A DNA stretch of 64,000 nucleotides from Glycomyces fuscus (GTDB taxonomy: Bacteria > Actinomycetota > Actinomycetes > Streptosporangiales > Streptosporangiaceae). The notes below the pieces were generated by a model that worked only from the letters and a program-made list of their open reading frames with translations, was not told the origin of the DNA and made no database searches. The translations under genes were made by a program, and so were the position numbers. The stretch lies in NCBI GenBank assembly GCA_002529455.1, contig NYMS01000048.1, positions 310,001 through 374,000 on the forward strand, written 5' to 3'. This document shows positions 1 to 8,880 of the stretch, piece after piece. Within the stretch, counting starts at the first letter, position 1. Each line of letters opens with the position of its first letter.

Positions 1-2855
1 CGCCCCGCGCCCGCTTCTCCTCCGACGCCCCGTCGCTGGACCTCAACGGCACGTGGCGGTTCCGGCTGCTCGGCCGGGCCCGGGCCGACACCGACGGCTT
101 CGAGGAGCCCGGCCACGACGACTCCGGCTGGTCCGAGCTGCCGGTGCCCGCCCACTGGCAGATGCACGGCCACGGCGCCCCCGCCTACACCAACATCTCC
201 TACCCCTTCCCGATCGACCCCCCGTACGTGCCCGACGACAACCCGACCGGCGACTACCGGCGCGTCTTCGACCTGCCGGGGGAGTGGCCCGAGGGGGCGG
301 CGGTCCTGCGCTTCGACGGGGTCGACTCCTGCTTCCGCGCGTGGCTGAACGGCACCGAGCTGGGCTTCTCCACCGGGAGCCGCCTGGCCGCCGAGTTCGA
401 CGTCGGCCACCTGCTGCGCCCGGGGCGCAACACCCTGGCGGTCCGCGTCCACCAGTGGTCGGCGGCCAGCTACCTGGAGGACCAGGACATGTGGTGGCTG
501 TCGGGGATCTTCCGCGACGTCACCCTCCTGGCCAGGCCCGCCGACGGGGTCGGCGACCTCGCCGTGAGCGCCGCCTACGACCACACCACGGGCACGGGGA
601 CCCTGCGCGTGGACGTGGCCGGGTCCGCGGACGCCCTGGTCAGCGTTCCCGAACTCGGGCTGGTGGACGCCGCGGCCGGGGTGGACCACGAGGTCGGCGC
701 GGTCGAGCCGTGGTCGGCCGAGGTGCCCCGCCTGTACGACCTGGAGGTCCGCACGCCGGGGGAGCGGGTCCGGGCGCGGACGGGCTTTCGGACCGTGGAG
801 GTCTCCGGCGGGCTCCTGCGGGTCAACGGCCGCCCGCTGCTGCTGCGGGGAGTGAACCGCCACGAGTGGCACCCCGACCACGGCCGCGCCGTGCCCCGGG
901 AGACGATGCGCGAGGACGTGCTGCTGATGAAGCGGCACAACGTCAACGCCGTGCGCACCAGCCACTACCCGCCCCACCCCGACTTCCTCGACCTGTGCGA
1001 CGAGCTGGGCCTGTGGGTCGTGGACGAGTGCGACCTGGAGACCCACGGGTTCGAGGAGGTCGGCTGGCGCGGCAACCCCTCCGACGACCCGCGCTGGCGC
1101 GAGGCCTACCTGGACCGGATGCGCCGCACCGTCGCGCGCGACCGCAACCACCCCAGCGTCATCCTGTGGTCCCTGGGCAACGAGGCCGGGACCGGGGAGA
1201 ACCTGAGGGCCATGGCGGAGTGGACCCGCGAGCACGACCCCTCCCGGCCGGTCCACTACGAGGGCGACCGGGACAGCGCGTACGTGGACGTGTACTCGCG
1301 CATGTACGCGCCGCACGACGAGGTGGACGCCATCGGCCGCCGCGAGGAGGCGCGGACCGCCGACCCGGCCGCCGACGGGCACCGGCGCGGACTGCCGTTC
1401 ATCCTGTGCGAGTACGGGCACGCCATGGGCACCGGTCCCGGCGGGCTGGAGGAGTACCAGCGGCTCTTCGAGAGGTACGAGCGCTGCCAGGGCGGCTTCG
1501 TCTGGGAGTGGATCGACCACGGCGTCAGCCGCCGGGAGCCGGACGGCACCGGGTGGTTCGCCTACGGCGGCGACTTCGGCGAGGTGGTGCACGACGGCAA
1601 CTTCGTCGCGGACGGCCTGCTGCTGCCCGACCGCACGCCCAGCCCCGGGCTGGAGGCGTACGCCAAGACCGTCGAGCCGGTGCGGGTGGTCCCCGACCCG
1701 GCCGCCGGGAGCGTCCGCGTCACCAACACCTGGGACTTCCGGGACACCGCGGGCCTGTCCTTCGTCTGGCGGGTCGAGGAGGAGGGGAGCCTCCTGGGGG
1801 AGGGCGTCCTGGACGTGCCGGTGCTCGCGCCCGGGGAGAGCACCGACGCGGCGCTGCCCGCGCTGCCCAGACCGTCGGGTGAGGGGGAGACCTGGCTGAC
1901 CGTGTCCGTCCGGCTGGCCGGGGACCAGCCCTGGGCCCCGGCCGGACACGAGCTGGCCTGGGGCCAGGCCAGGGTCGGCGCCCCCCGAGCCGGGACGGCG
2001 GCCCCCGCCGCCGGCTCACCGGCGGCGCCGTCCGCCGCGGAGGACGGGACCGTGCGGATCGGACCGGGCCTGCTGGACGCGGAGACCGGCGCGCTGCTCT
2101 CCGTCGGCGGCCTGCCCGTGGACGCGCCCGTGGTGGACCTGTGGCGCGCCCCGACCGACAACGACGTGGCCCGGCACGGGGACTCCGTGGCCGTCCCGTG
2201 GCGCGCCGCGGGGCTGCACCGGCTCACCGAGCGCCTGCTGTCCGCCGGCTGGGAGGACGGCGGGTTCGTCGTCCGGACCCGGCTGGCCCCGGCGGCCCAG
2301 GAGTTCGGCATGCGCGCCGCCTACCGGTGGGGCACCGACGGGCAGCGCCTGCTCCTGACCGTGGAGGCCGAGGCGGAGGGGGAGTGGCCCTGCCCGCTGC
2401 CGCGCTTCGGCGTGCACATGGGAGTGCCCTCCTCCCTGGGGGAGGCGGAGTGGTTCGGCCGAGGCCCCGGGGAGGCCTACCGGGACGTGTCCCAGGCCGC
2501 GCGGGTCGGCCGCTTCTCCAGCACGGTCGACGGGCTCCAGACCCCCTACCTGAGGCCCCAGGAGAACGGCAACCGCACGGACACCAGGTGGCTCGTCCTG
2601 CGTGCGGCGGACGGCACGGGCCTGCGGGTGGAGGGCGGCCCGGTGTTCGACTTCACCGCTCGCCGCTGGGACACGGCCGCGCTCGACGCGGCCGACCACC
2701 CGCACGAGCTGGTTCCCGGCGACCGGGTCCACCTGTACCTGGACCAGGCGCACCAGGGCATCGGCTCGGCCTCGTGCGGCCCCGGCGTGCTCCCCGAACA
2801 CCGCCTGGCGGCCGGGAGCCACCGGCTCCGGCTCGCCCTGACCCCGCTGGGCTGA
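1..2855 (+). CDS. lacZ: Beta-galactosidase, glycoside hydrolase family 2 (5' end outside window)
   Basis: Large GH2 enzyme that hydrolyses terminal beta-galactosides such as lactose. The reading frame is already open at the window edge (first full codon at nt 3), so the first residues are missing. Seen in order: a jelly-roll sugar-binding domain, an immunoglobulin-like domain, the TIM barrel beginning near VNRHEWHPDHGR, and a C-terminal LacZ small-chain beta-sandwich. The predicted acid/base Glu lies in LGNEAGTG (nt 1182-1184) and the nucleophile Glu in LCEYGHAMGTG (nt 1410-1412). Five-domain LacZ architecture and both catalytic residues are intact. No signal peptide can be judged because the start is absent. 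The next gene begins 187 bp downstream and appears unrelated. Substrate preference (lactose versus plant galactosides) cannot be told from sequence. Confidence 0.9.
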   Translation, partial: PRARFSSDAPSLDLNGTWRFRLLGRARADTDGFEEPGHDDSGWSELPVPAHWQMHGHGAPAYTNISYPFPIDPPYVPDDNPTGDYRRVFDLPGEWPEGAAVLRFDGVDSCFRAWLNGTELGFSTGSRLAAEFDVGHLLRPGRNTLAVRVHQWSAASYLEDQDMWWLSGIFRDVTLLARPADGVGDLAVSAAYDHTTGTGTLRVDVAGSADALVSVPELGLVDAAAGVDHEVGAVEPWSAEVPRLYDLEVRTPGERVRARTGFRTVEVSGGLLRVNGRPLLLRGVNRHEWHPDHGRAVPRETMREDVLLMKRHNVNAVRTSHYPPHPDFLDLCDELGLWVVDECDLETHGFEEVGWRGNPSDDPRWREAYLDRMRRTVARDRNHPSVILWSLGNEAGTGENLRAMAEWTREHDPSRPVHYEGDRDSAYVDVYSRMYAPHDEVDAIGRREEARTADPAADGHRRGLPFILCEYGHAMGTGPGGLEEYQRLFERYERCQGGFVWEWIDHGVSRREPDGTGWFAYGGDFGEVVHDGNFVADGLLLPDRTPSPGLEAYAKTVEPVRVVPDPAAGSVRVTNTWDFRDTAGLSFVWRVEEEGSLLGEGVLDVPVLAPGESTDAALPALPRPSGEGETWLTVSVRLAGDQPWAPAGHELAWGQARVGAPRAGTAAPAAGSPAAPSAAEDGTVRIGPGLLDAETGALLSVGGLPVDAPVVDLWRAPTDNDVARHGDSVAVPWRAAGLHRLTERLLSAGWEDGGFVVRTRLAPAAQEFGMRAAYRWGTDGQRLLLTVEAEAEGEWPCPLPRFGVHMGVPSSLGEAEWFGRGPGEAYRDVSQAARVGRFSSTVDGLQTPYLRPQENGNRTDTRWLVLRAADGTGLRVEGGPVFDFTARRWDTAALDAADHPHELVPGDRVHLYLDQAHQGIGSASCGPGVLPEHRLAAGSHRLRLALTPLG

Positions 2856-3042
2856 GGACCCCGGGCGGTCGCGGCGCGGTGACCCGCACGGGCAGCGCCG
2901 CCGCGACCGCCGACGGGCCGCCCGCCTCCCCGCCCGGGGACGCGGGGCGGCCCGTCCGCGGCACGGAACCCGTGGAGGAGGGGTGGCCCCGGCCCCGCGG
3001 CGCTGCTGCGATGGAACCCCCACCACGAAAGGGGTTCCGCCC

Positions 3043-4086
3043 ATGGCAGAGCCGACCGTGCCCGCCCCCTCCCCCTCCCGGGGAGCCCCCCGGGTCGACC
3101 GGAGGGCCCTACGCGCCGACCTGCGCCGCCTGATACCCGACAGCGCCGCCGCCCTCGCCGTCACCCTCGCCGTCTTCGTCCTCCTCTACGCCCGGATCGA
3201 GACGGGCACCTCGCAGACCCTCGCGGTCATGCCCTTCCTCGCCGACGCGGGCGAGTACTGGCTGTACTGGCTCTGCCAGGCCTTCGGCTGGTCCGGGCTG
3301 CTCTGGGCCTGGATCACCGTCATGCTCGGCCTGCTCCGCTCGACCGTCCGCGTGCCCGGGGCGCCGGTCTCCCACGCCCGGATCGAACGCTGGCACCGCG
3401 TCACGAGCCTCACCACCATCGGGCTCATGTTCGCCCACGCCCTCGCCTTCTTCCTCGAACTCGTCCGGGGCAACGAGTACGGGCTGGGCTGGGGCGGGCG
3501 CCTGTCCTCCGCGTTCGTGGAGGTCTTCGTGCCCGGCGGCTACTCCTCCGGGACCGGCCAGGTCGCGATCCTGCTCGGCCTGATCGCCCTCTACCTGGCG
3601 ATCCCGCTCAGCCTCGCCTACTACGTCCGCTTCTGGACCGGGACGCGCCTGTGGAGGGCCCTGCACCGGTTCGTCCTCGTCGTCTACGCGCTCAGCGTGT
3701 GGCACACCCTGCTCTACGGCACGAACGTGTGGTTCGACGGCTGGTTCCGCACCGCGGTGTGGGCGCTCCAGCTCCCCGTGGCCCTCCTGCTGCTGGCCCG
3801 GCTGCTGGCGCCGCTGCGCGCGGACGAGCGCTTCGCCCCGCGCGACCTCGCGGGGGAGCGGAGGGCGAGGGCGCTGGCCCGTCTCGGGGCGCGCCTGGCC
3901 GCCGCGGCCGCCGTGGTCGTCCTGCTCGCCGTGACCGTCACCGGCCGCGACGGCGGCAGGACTCCGGGGGCCGCGAGCGGGGAGATGCTCGTCGGCGCCG
4001 ACGCCGTCTGGGGAGGGCTCGCCGTCCTGCTCACGGTGATCGGGGCGGTCGTCCTCGCGCTGCGCGGGCGCCCCGCCCGGGAGTGA
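3043..4086 (+). CDS. Ferric-reductase-like haem-binding membrane protein
   Basis: Protein of 347 residues with about eight hydrophobic segments, matching the ferric reductase-like transmembrane domain (family of FRE/NOX/MsrQ). Two His pairs, each 13 residues apart, are visible: one in the segment starting RWHRVTSLTTIG and ending at FAHALAF, the other in the segment from LHRFVLVVYAL to VWHTLLYG. These are the expected ligands for two stacked haems. No FAD/NADPH domain follows, so an external electron donor would be needed. I chose ATG 3043, preceded by GAAAGGGG, over an upstream in-frame codon at 2983 whose extra 20 residues look non-coding. Role in electron transfer across the membrane is inferred from the fold; the partner is unknown. 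Confidence 0.7.
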   Translation: MAEPTVPAPSPSRGAPRVDRRALRADLRRLIPDSAAALAVTLAVFVLLYARIETGTSQTLAVMPFLADAGEYWLYWLCQAFGWSGLLWAWITVMLGLLRSTVRVPGAPVSHARIERWHRVTSLTTIGLMFAHALAFFLELVRGNEYGLGWGGRLSSAFVEVFVPGGYSSGTGQVAILLGLIALYLAIPLSLAYYVRFWTGTRLWRALHRFVLVVYALSVWHTLLYGTNVWFDGWFRTAVWALQLPVALLLLARLLAPLRADERFAPRDLAGERRARALARLGARLAAAAAVVVLLAVTVTGRDGGRTPGAASGEMLVGADAVWGGLAVLLTVIGAVVLALRGRPARE

Positions 4087-4102
4087 GGAGGGCGCGCACG
4101 CG

Positions 4103-4134
4103 GGCGGGGAGGCACCGGCCGGTGCCTCCCCGCC
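4103..4134. terminator. Bidirectional hairpin terminator
   Basis: Perfect 16+16 inverted repeat between the convergent ferric-reductase-like gene and csbD-like gene. It starts 17 bp after the first stop and 17 bp before the second. Confidence 0.7.
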
Positions 4135-4150
4135 TGGATCGCGTGGACCC

Positions 4151-4342
4151 CTATCTCCCGGGCTCGTCCTTCCGGGTCAGGGCGTCCTTGGCCTTCTCGC
4201 CCATCTGCTTGAGCTTGGAGGTGTTCTTCTCGGTCTTGCCCTCGGCCTGCCACTGCTGGTTGTCCGTGGCCTTGCCGAGTCCCTCCTTGGCCTTGCCCTT
4301 GAACTCGTCGGCCTTGTTCCTGGCCCGGTCGCCTGTGGACAT
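4151..4342 (-). CDS. CsbD family stress protein
   Basis: Small, very hydrophilic protein of 63 residues with the CsbD signature: Lys/Gly/Ala-rich repeats such as KADEFKGKAKEGLGKAT followed by a QWQAEGK segment. CsbD proteins are abundant general-stress proteins, induced by sigma-B in Bacillus, of unknown biochemical role. The start has a good ribosome site (GGGAGG) 5 bases upstream. The upstream DNA (about 4395-4445) is unusually AT-rich for this genome and probably holds the promoter, though I could not identify a clear stress-sigma consensus. Confidence 0.85.
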   Translation of the reverse strand: MSTGDRARNKADEFKGKAKEGLGKATDNQQWQAEGKTEKNTSKLKQMGEKAKDALTRKDEPGR

Positions 4343-4442
4343 GCGCGCCTCCCGCTCGGTGTCGGCTCCTGTGAGCAGACTTCACCGGTGGGCGGGGACA
4401 CGAACCGGGCTCGCGATAAAAAATCCGACAAAAAGGGCAAAA

Positions 4443-5252
4443 TTATTGTCCCTGCGCTCCGGGGGAGACCGTGGCCACCGAGGCGAACGGGGCGTGGGTG
4501 TCCACCCGGTGGGTGATCCCCTCCCGCACCATCGCCTTGGCCACGTCCGCGGCCGGTCCCACGTCGCCGCCCTTGGCCAGCTCGGCGGTGATCGCGGCGG
4601 CGAAGGTGCAGCCCGCGCCGCTCACCCGGGCGTTCCCGATCTTCGGGGCGCTGAGGACGGTCGTCTCCTCGCCGTCGAAGTACACGTCCACCGCGTCCGG
4701 GCCCGGCAGCTCCACGCCGCCCTTGACGATGACGTGCCGCGGCCCCAGTCCGTGGATGCGGCGGGCGGCCTCGACCAGGTCGTCCACCGTCTCCAGGGCC
4801 TCCATCCCCGCGAGGGTGCGCGCCTCGAAGAGGTTGGGCGTGATCACGGTGGCCAGCGGCAGGATCTGCGCGGTGAGCGCCTTGTCGGTGTCCAGGGCGG
4901 CGCCCGGCTCCTGGCCCTTGCAGATCAGCACGGGGTCCAGGACCACGTGCCGCCACGGCTGGCGCCGGAGCCCCTCGGCGACCACGTCGATGGTGTCCGG
5001 GGTGCCGAGCATCCCGATCTTGACCACGTCCAGGTCGTGGCAGGAGGTCGCCGCCTCGATCTGGTCGGCGATGACCCCGGGCGCCACGGGGACGAAGCGG
5101 TGGCCCCAGCCGTTCTGCGGGTCGAAGGACACGATGCAGGTGATCGTCCCCATGCCGTAGACGCCCAGTTCCTGGAAGGCCTTGAGGTCGGCCTGGATGC
5201 CGGCGCCGCCGGTGGCCTCCGACCCTGCGATCACGTACGCGCGGTTGGTCAT
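4443..5252 (-). CDS. pdxK: Pyridoxal / hydroxymethylpyrimidine kinase (PdxK-ThiD type)
   Basis: Ribokinase-fold kinase of 269 residues that phosphorylates pyridoxine or pyridoxal (vitamin B6 salvage) and possibly hydroxymethylpyrimidine. Visible: N-terminal substrate motif GSEATGGAGIQADLKAFQEL, the VCKG-like segment ICKGQEPG, ITPNLFEA, and the anion-hole loop GAGCTFAAAITAEL. The Cys in GAGCTF instead of GxGD marks the Bacillus-type PdxK subgroup, which has dual PdxK/ThiD activity. Length matches that family. It stands alone: csbD lies downstream and a TetR gene diverges upstream, so no thiamine operon supports a ThiD role here; pyridoxal kinase is the more likely function. Confidence 0.85.
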   Translation of the reverse strand: MTNRAYVIAGSEATGGAGIQADLKAFQELGVYGMGTITCIVSFDPQNGWGHRFVPVAPGVIADQIEAATSCHDLDVVKIGMLGTPDTIDVVAEGLRRQPWRHVVLDPVLICKGQEPGAALDTDKALTAQILPLATVITPNLFEARTLAGMEALETVDDLVEAARRIHGLGPRHVIVKGGVELPGPDAVDVYFDGEETTVLSAPKIGNARVSGAGCTFAAAITAELAKGGDVGPAADVAKAMVREGITHRVDTHAPFASVATVSPGAQGQ

Positions 5253-5468
5253 CGGGAACCCCCTCGTGTCGGTGTGCTGTTACTGGGTCCGTGGTACCCG
5301 CCTGCCCGCAGACCCCCGAACAATTGCACCACAACGGACGGGCCGGACGTTCCCCCAGTTCGTGACGGCCGGCCGGCGGCCTCCGGACCGGGCGTCCCGC
5401 GGGCGGGGCCTCCTCCCGGACACCCCCGCCCGCCGCGCTCCGGCGGGTACGGCCGGGGCGTCGGCGGC

Positions 5469-5495
5469 AGAAAAATATTGTCGTATTATTTTTTT
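5469..5495 (+). promoter_or_regulatory. AT-rich promoter/possible operator of the TetR gene
   Basis: A stretch almost entirely A/T directly abuts the ATG of the TetR gene, in a genome of over 70% GC. It contains an imperfect inverted repeat (AAAATA, six-base spacer, TATTATTTT). No ribosome binding site lies between it and the ATG, suggesting a leaderless or near-leaderless transcript. TetR proteins commonly bind such repeats to repress themselves; that is inference. Confidence 0.4.
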
Positions 5496-6113
5496 ATGGC
5501 ACGAACAGCGGACCACGAGGAGCGCAGGAGGCAGGTCGCCCGCGCGCTCCTGCGCGCGGTGGGGGAGCGGGGGCTGGCGCGGACCACCCTCGCCGACGTC
5601 GCCGACCAGGCGGGCGTCTCGGTCGGCCTGGTGCAGCGCTACTTCCGCACCAAGTCGCAGCTGCTGCGCTTCGGTGTGGAGTACCTCTACAAGCAGGGAG
5701 GCGACCGGCTGCTGGCGGTGAACACCGAAGGGCCGCCGGTCGCCTCGGTCCGCGCATGGGTCTCCCGGGCGGCGCGGACCCTCCTGCCGCTCGACGACGA
5801 ACGCCGCGCCGAACTGACCGTGTGGCTGGAGTTCCTTCCGGCCACGATGACCGACCCGGAGATGTCGCGCCTGCACAGGGACACCACCGCCCGACTGGTG
5901 GGCGTGTTCGCGCAGGCGATGGACGAGGCGGTCCGCCGCGGCGAGCTCCCGCCCGGCACGGACACGGCGGCCGAGGCCGCCGGACTGGTCGCCCTCGTGG
6001 ACGGCCTGACCGTGCACCACATCGTCACCGGCGACGTCTTCCCCGAGGGCGCGGTCCGCACCGCGCTCGACACCCACCTGGACCGGCTCTTCCCGGCCCC
6101 CGAGAGCCCGTGA
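5496..6113 (+). CDS. TetR/AcrR family transcriptional regulator
   Basis: Regulator of 205 residues. The N-terminal helix-turn-helix is clear (TLADVADQAGVSVGLVQRYF, residues about 28-47), followed by KSQLLRFGVEYL typical of the TetR_N domain. The C-terminal half is an all-helical ligand-binding domain of the BetI-like type. Start ATG 5496 lies directly after an AT-rich tract; longer versions of the frame reach back through unrelated genes and are not real. The DUF418 membrane-protein gene starts 30 bp after its stop, so the two probably form an operon and the membrane protein may be its target. Ligand unknown. Confidence 0.85.
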   Translation: MARTADHEERRRQVARALLRAVGERGLARTTLADVADQAGVSVGLVQRYFRTKSQLLRFGVEYLYKQGGDRLLAVNTEGPPVASVRAWVSRAARTLLPLDDERRAELTVWLEFLPATMTDPEMSRLHRDTTARLVGVFAQAMDEAVRRGELPPGTDTAAEAAGLVALVDGLTVHHIVTGDVFPEGAVRTALDTHLDRLFPAPESP

Positions 6114-6143
6114 CCCCGTGTCCGCGACCCTGAGGGGGTTGGT

Positions 6144-7352
6144 ATGACCAGCACGACACCGCGGCCCGCCGCCCCGGCCCGCCCGGGCACCCGCCTGCCC
6201 CTGCTCGACGTCCTGCGCGGCGTCGCCATCATGGGCACCCTGGGCACCAACGTGTGGCTGTTCGCCGCACCGGGGGCCGAGGCGGGCATCATCTTCGTCC
6301 CGGACGCGATCGGCCCGATGTCGGCCTTCCGCGAGGACCCGTCGGCGGCGACCCTCGCGCAGGGCCTGTTCGCCTTCGCCGCCAACGGCAAGTTCCTGGC
6401 CCTGCTCACCCTGCTCTTCGGCGTGGGGCTGGCCATCCAGTTCCGCTCCACGGCCAGGCGCGGCGGGCGCTGGCCCGGCCCCTACAAGTGGCGGGCGCTG
6501 TTCCTGTTCACCGAGGGGCTCGTGCACTTCACGCTGGTCTTCGCCGCGGACGTGCTCATGGGCTACGCGGCGGCCTCGATCGTGGTGGCCTGGCTGCTCA
6601 CCCGCTCCTCGAAGGCGCAGAACGCGTTCATGTGGACGGCCGCCGCCCTCCACCTGGCCTTCGTCGGCCTGGTCACGGCCGCGCTCCTGGCCGAACCGGA
6701 CCCGCGGGGCGCCGAGGTCCCGCCCGAGGCGGTGGAGCTGTACGCCGACGGCGACTACCTGGAGCAGGTCGCCTTCCGGCTCGACAACGCGCTCCTGTTC
6801 CGCGCCGAGCCGGTCATCACCTTCGCCCTGATGGTGTTCATGTTCCTGCTGGGCGTGCGGCTCTTCCGGGCCGGGGCCTTCGGCGGCGACGCCGCCGGCC
6901 GCCGGATCCGGGGCCGCCTGCTCGCCTGGGGGCTGGGGATCGGGGTGCCGGTCAACCTGGCCGCGTCCCTGGCCGGCCCCGACCTGTTCCTGCTGGACCG
7001 CTACGTCGCCGCGCCCGTGGTGGCGCTCGGCCTGGTCGGCGCCGTCGGCTGGATCGTGGACCGGGCCGACCCCGCCGGACGCGCGGTCACCGCCGTGGCC
7101 TCCCTGGGCCGGATGGCGATGAGCGGCTACGTCGCGCAGAACGTCGTCTGCATGCTGGTCTGCTACGGCTTCGGACTGGGGCTGGCAGCCCGCCTGGCCG
7201 GCACCGGGCCGTGGTGGGTGATGGGGCTGTGGGCATCGGTGTGCGCCCTGCTCCTGGCCGCGTCGACGCTCTGGCTGCGCCGGTTCCGGGCGGGGCCGCT
7301 GGAGGCCCTGCAGAAGGCGGTACTGGCGAGGGTGCCCGAACGCCGGAGCTGA
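6144..7352 (+). CDS. DUF418 domain membrane protein
   Basis: Integral membrane protein of 402 residues with roughly nine to ten hydrophobic helices. The N-terminal LPLLDVLRGVAIMGTLGTN and the C-terminal region from LGRMAMSGYVAQNV to LRRFRAGPLEALQK are hallmarks of DUF418 (YeiB-like) proteins. These are related to acyltransferase-3 membrane enzymes, but their function is unestablished. ATG 6144 has GAGGGGG seven bases upstream. It follows the TetR gene by 30 bp, probably in one operon. A role in export or modification of a lipid or small molecule is only a guess. Confidence 0.8.
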   Translation: MTSTTPRPAAPARPGTRLPLLDVLRGVAIMGTLGTNVWLFAAPGAEAGIIFVPDAIGPMSAFREDPSAATLAQGLFAFAANGKFLALLTLLFGVGLAIQFRSTARRGGRWPGPYKWRALFLFTEGLVHFTLVFAADVLMGYAAASIVVAWLLTRSSKAQNAFMWTAAALHLAFVGLVTAALLAEPDPRGAEVPPEAVELYADGDYLEQVAFRLDNALLFRAEPVITFALMVFMFLLGVRLFRAGAFGGDAAGRRIRGRLLAWGLGIGVPVNLAASLAGPDLFLLDRYVAAPVVALGLVGAVGWIVDRADPAGRAVTAVASLGRMAMSGYVAQNVVCMLVCYGFGLGLAARLAGTGPWWVMGLWASVCALLLAASTLWLRRFRAGPLEALQKAVLARVPERRS

Positions 7353-7437
7353 ACGTCCCCGGGTGGGGCCCTCCCCGCCGGGAGGACCCCACACGCCGTG
7401 TCCGCCGCGGGCACGGGCAGCCCGCCGTACCCGCGGC

Positions 7438-7489
7438 GGGGGAGGCGTCCGGCGGGGCGCCGGGGCGGCCTCGGACGGACGCCTCCCCC
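7438..7489. terminator. Hairpin terminator between convergent genes
   Basis: Stem of 14 bp (7438-7451 with 7476-7489), GC-rich loop, ending 3 bp before the stop codon of the minus-strand PPOX gene and serving the plus-strand DUF418 gene as well. Confidence 0.65.
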
Positions 7490-7491
7490 GG

Positions 7492-8145
7492 TCAGAGCTG
7501 GTAGACGGGGGTCTGGGGCGAGTTCCACCGCGTGGGGGTGCTCTTGGACTCGAAGAAGTCGCCGCCCTTGCGCAGGGTGTCGTCGGTGCCCCAGGACTCG
7601 TCGCGCCCGACCTTGCGCAGGTGCGGGATGTGCTTGCGGCAGTGGATGTAGGCCTCCTCCACGTGCACCACGGTCCACAGCACCGCCTTCTGCCCGGGGA
7701 CCTCGGGCTCGGGCAGGCCGTGGACGTGGCGCCGCAGCTCCACGTCCTCCAGCAGGGACGCGCGGCCGTTGACGTGCAGTCCGATGCGGTCGTGCGTGAA
7801 GTCCAGGAACATCAGGCCCACGTGCGGGTTCTCCAGGATGTTGCCCGCGCTGGCGAACACGCCGTTCCCCCGGAACTCGGGGTAGGCCAGGGTGTGCTCG
7901 TCGATCACGTGGACGAAGCCGGGCGGCCCGGCGCGGAAGCTGGAGTCGCACTCGCCGCGCCGGTCCGACGTGGCGATGAACATCATCTCCTGGCGGGCGA
8001 CGAACTCGCGCATGCGCGGGTTCAGGTGGTCGAGCATCTGGTCGCGGTAGAAGCGTTCGGCGCGTTCGCTCGTGCCGTTCAGCGCCTGGACGCGGTGCTC
8101 ACCCTCGCTGCCGGGAACGTGCCGTGGGGAGGTCTCGCGCATCAC
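7492..8145 (-). CDS. Pyridoxamine 5'-phosphate oxidase family (flavin-binding split-barrel) protein
   Basis: Protein of 217 residues of the PPOX-like FMN split-barrel superfamily. Supporting segments: MREFVARQEMMFIATSD, GFVHVIDEHTLAYPEFRGNG, NILENPHVGLMFLDFTHDRI and LHVNGRASLLED, which follow the order of beta strands in these proteins. A C-terminal extension carries CRKHIPHLRKV. It is not the B6-biosynthetic PdxH, since that C-terminal signature is absent. Two adjacent ATG codons (8145 and 8142) are possible starts. A globin gene lies just upstream on the same strand; PPOX-fold domains occur linked to globins and reductases in actinomycetes, so a shared redox or nitric-oxide role is plausible but inferred. 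Confidence 0.8.
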   Translation of the reverse strand: MMRETSPRHVPGSEGEHRVQALNGTSERAERFYRDQMLDHLNPRMREFVARQEMMFIATSDRRGECDSSFRAGPPGFVHVIDEHTLAYPEFRGNGVFASAGNILENPHVGLMFLDFTHDRIGLHVNGRASLLEDVELRRHVHGLPEPEVPGQKAVLWTVVHVEEAYIHCRKHIPHLRKVGRDESWGTDDTLRKGGDFFESKSTPTRWNSPQTPVYQL

Positions 8146-8334
8146 TGCCTCTCGATGGGGCTGCTGGGGCTGGTGTGACTAGCCAGCAACGGGAGGTTCG
8201 CTGGTGTCGGGAAGGTGGGAGGTGGGATGTCGGGGAAGGGGTGCGGACGCACTGCTCGGCGTGTCGGGGAGCCGGTCAGCGCGTCGGGGAGCCGCCGGGC
8301 GGACCGGGGCGCCGGTCGGCTGCCGCGGCACGGC

Positions 8335-8880
8335 TCAGCGTGTCGGGGCGCCGGCCCGCCGGTGGGAGGAGGGCGCCTCGGAGGAGGGCCCGGGCGCGGG
8401 GCGTTCCCCGGCCGGGGACGCGGCGGACCCCCCGGACTCGACCTCGCGCGCGCCCGCGAGCATGTTGGCGGTGATCCACTCGTAGACCACGACCCAGGCC
8501 GAGCTCATGGACGAGGACCAGGTCGGCGAGACCTCGCTGACCGCGCGCACCAGGGCGCGACCCACGTAGGGGTAGTGCTCGGGCTTGATGTCCATGTCCC
8601 GCTTGTGCTGGGCGCCCAGCCGCCGCAGGTACCCGGCGACCTCCTCGGGTTCGTCGAGGTAGCGGACGACCTCCAACAGGGCGAAGGCCATGCGCTCCTT
8701 CTGCGTACGCATGTTCTCGGGGAACATGGCCCGTACCGAGGGGGCCATCTCGAACAGGTTCTGGTAGAAGCGCTCGGCCAGGTGGGTGGAGCCCGGCGGT
8801 AACTCCGAGCACGAGCGCCGGACCGCCTCGATGACGGCGGGGGCGGGAAGCGGGACCTCTTCGATGGAACGGGGAGACAA
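8335..8880 (-). CDS. Globin domain protein (single-domain flavohaemoglobin-like)
   Basis: Globin of about 181 residues. Recognisable: LAERFYQNLFEMAPSVRAMF (helices A-C with the Phe at the CD corner), then helix E, the proximal-His region around KPEHYPYVGRALVRAVSEV (F helix), and WVVVYEWITANML (H helix). No reductase domain is attached, so it needs a partner reductase. Start choice: TTG at 8880 has GGAGG five bases upstream, whereas the longer GTG start at 8934 (199 residues) has no ribosome site and adds a non-conserved tail. Likely binds O2 or NO. It precedes the PPOX gene on the same strand with a 189 bp gap. Confidence 0.8.
   Translation of the reverse strand: MSPRSIEEVPLPAPAVIEAVRRSCSELPPGSTHLAERFYQNLFEMAPSVRAMFPENMRTQKERMAFALLEVVRYLDEPEEVAGYLRRLGAQHKRDMDIKPEHYPYVGRALVRAVSEVSPTWSSSMSSAWVVVYEWITANMLAGAREVESGGSAASPAGERPAPGPSSEAPSSHRRAGAPTR

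Noticed and set aside
5280..7394. A 704-codon minus-strand open frame across the TetR and DUF418 genes
   Set aside because: Both plus-strand genes have domains, starts and ribosome sites or promoter; the minus frame is a shadow.
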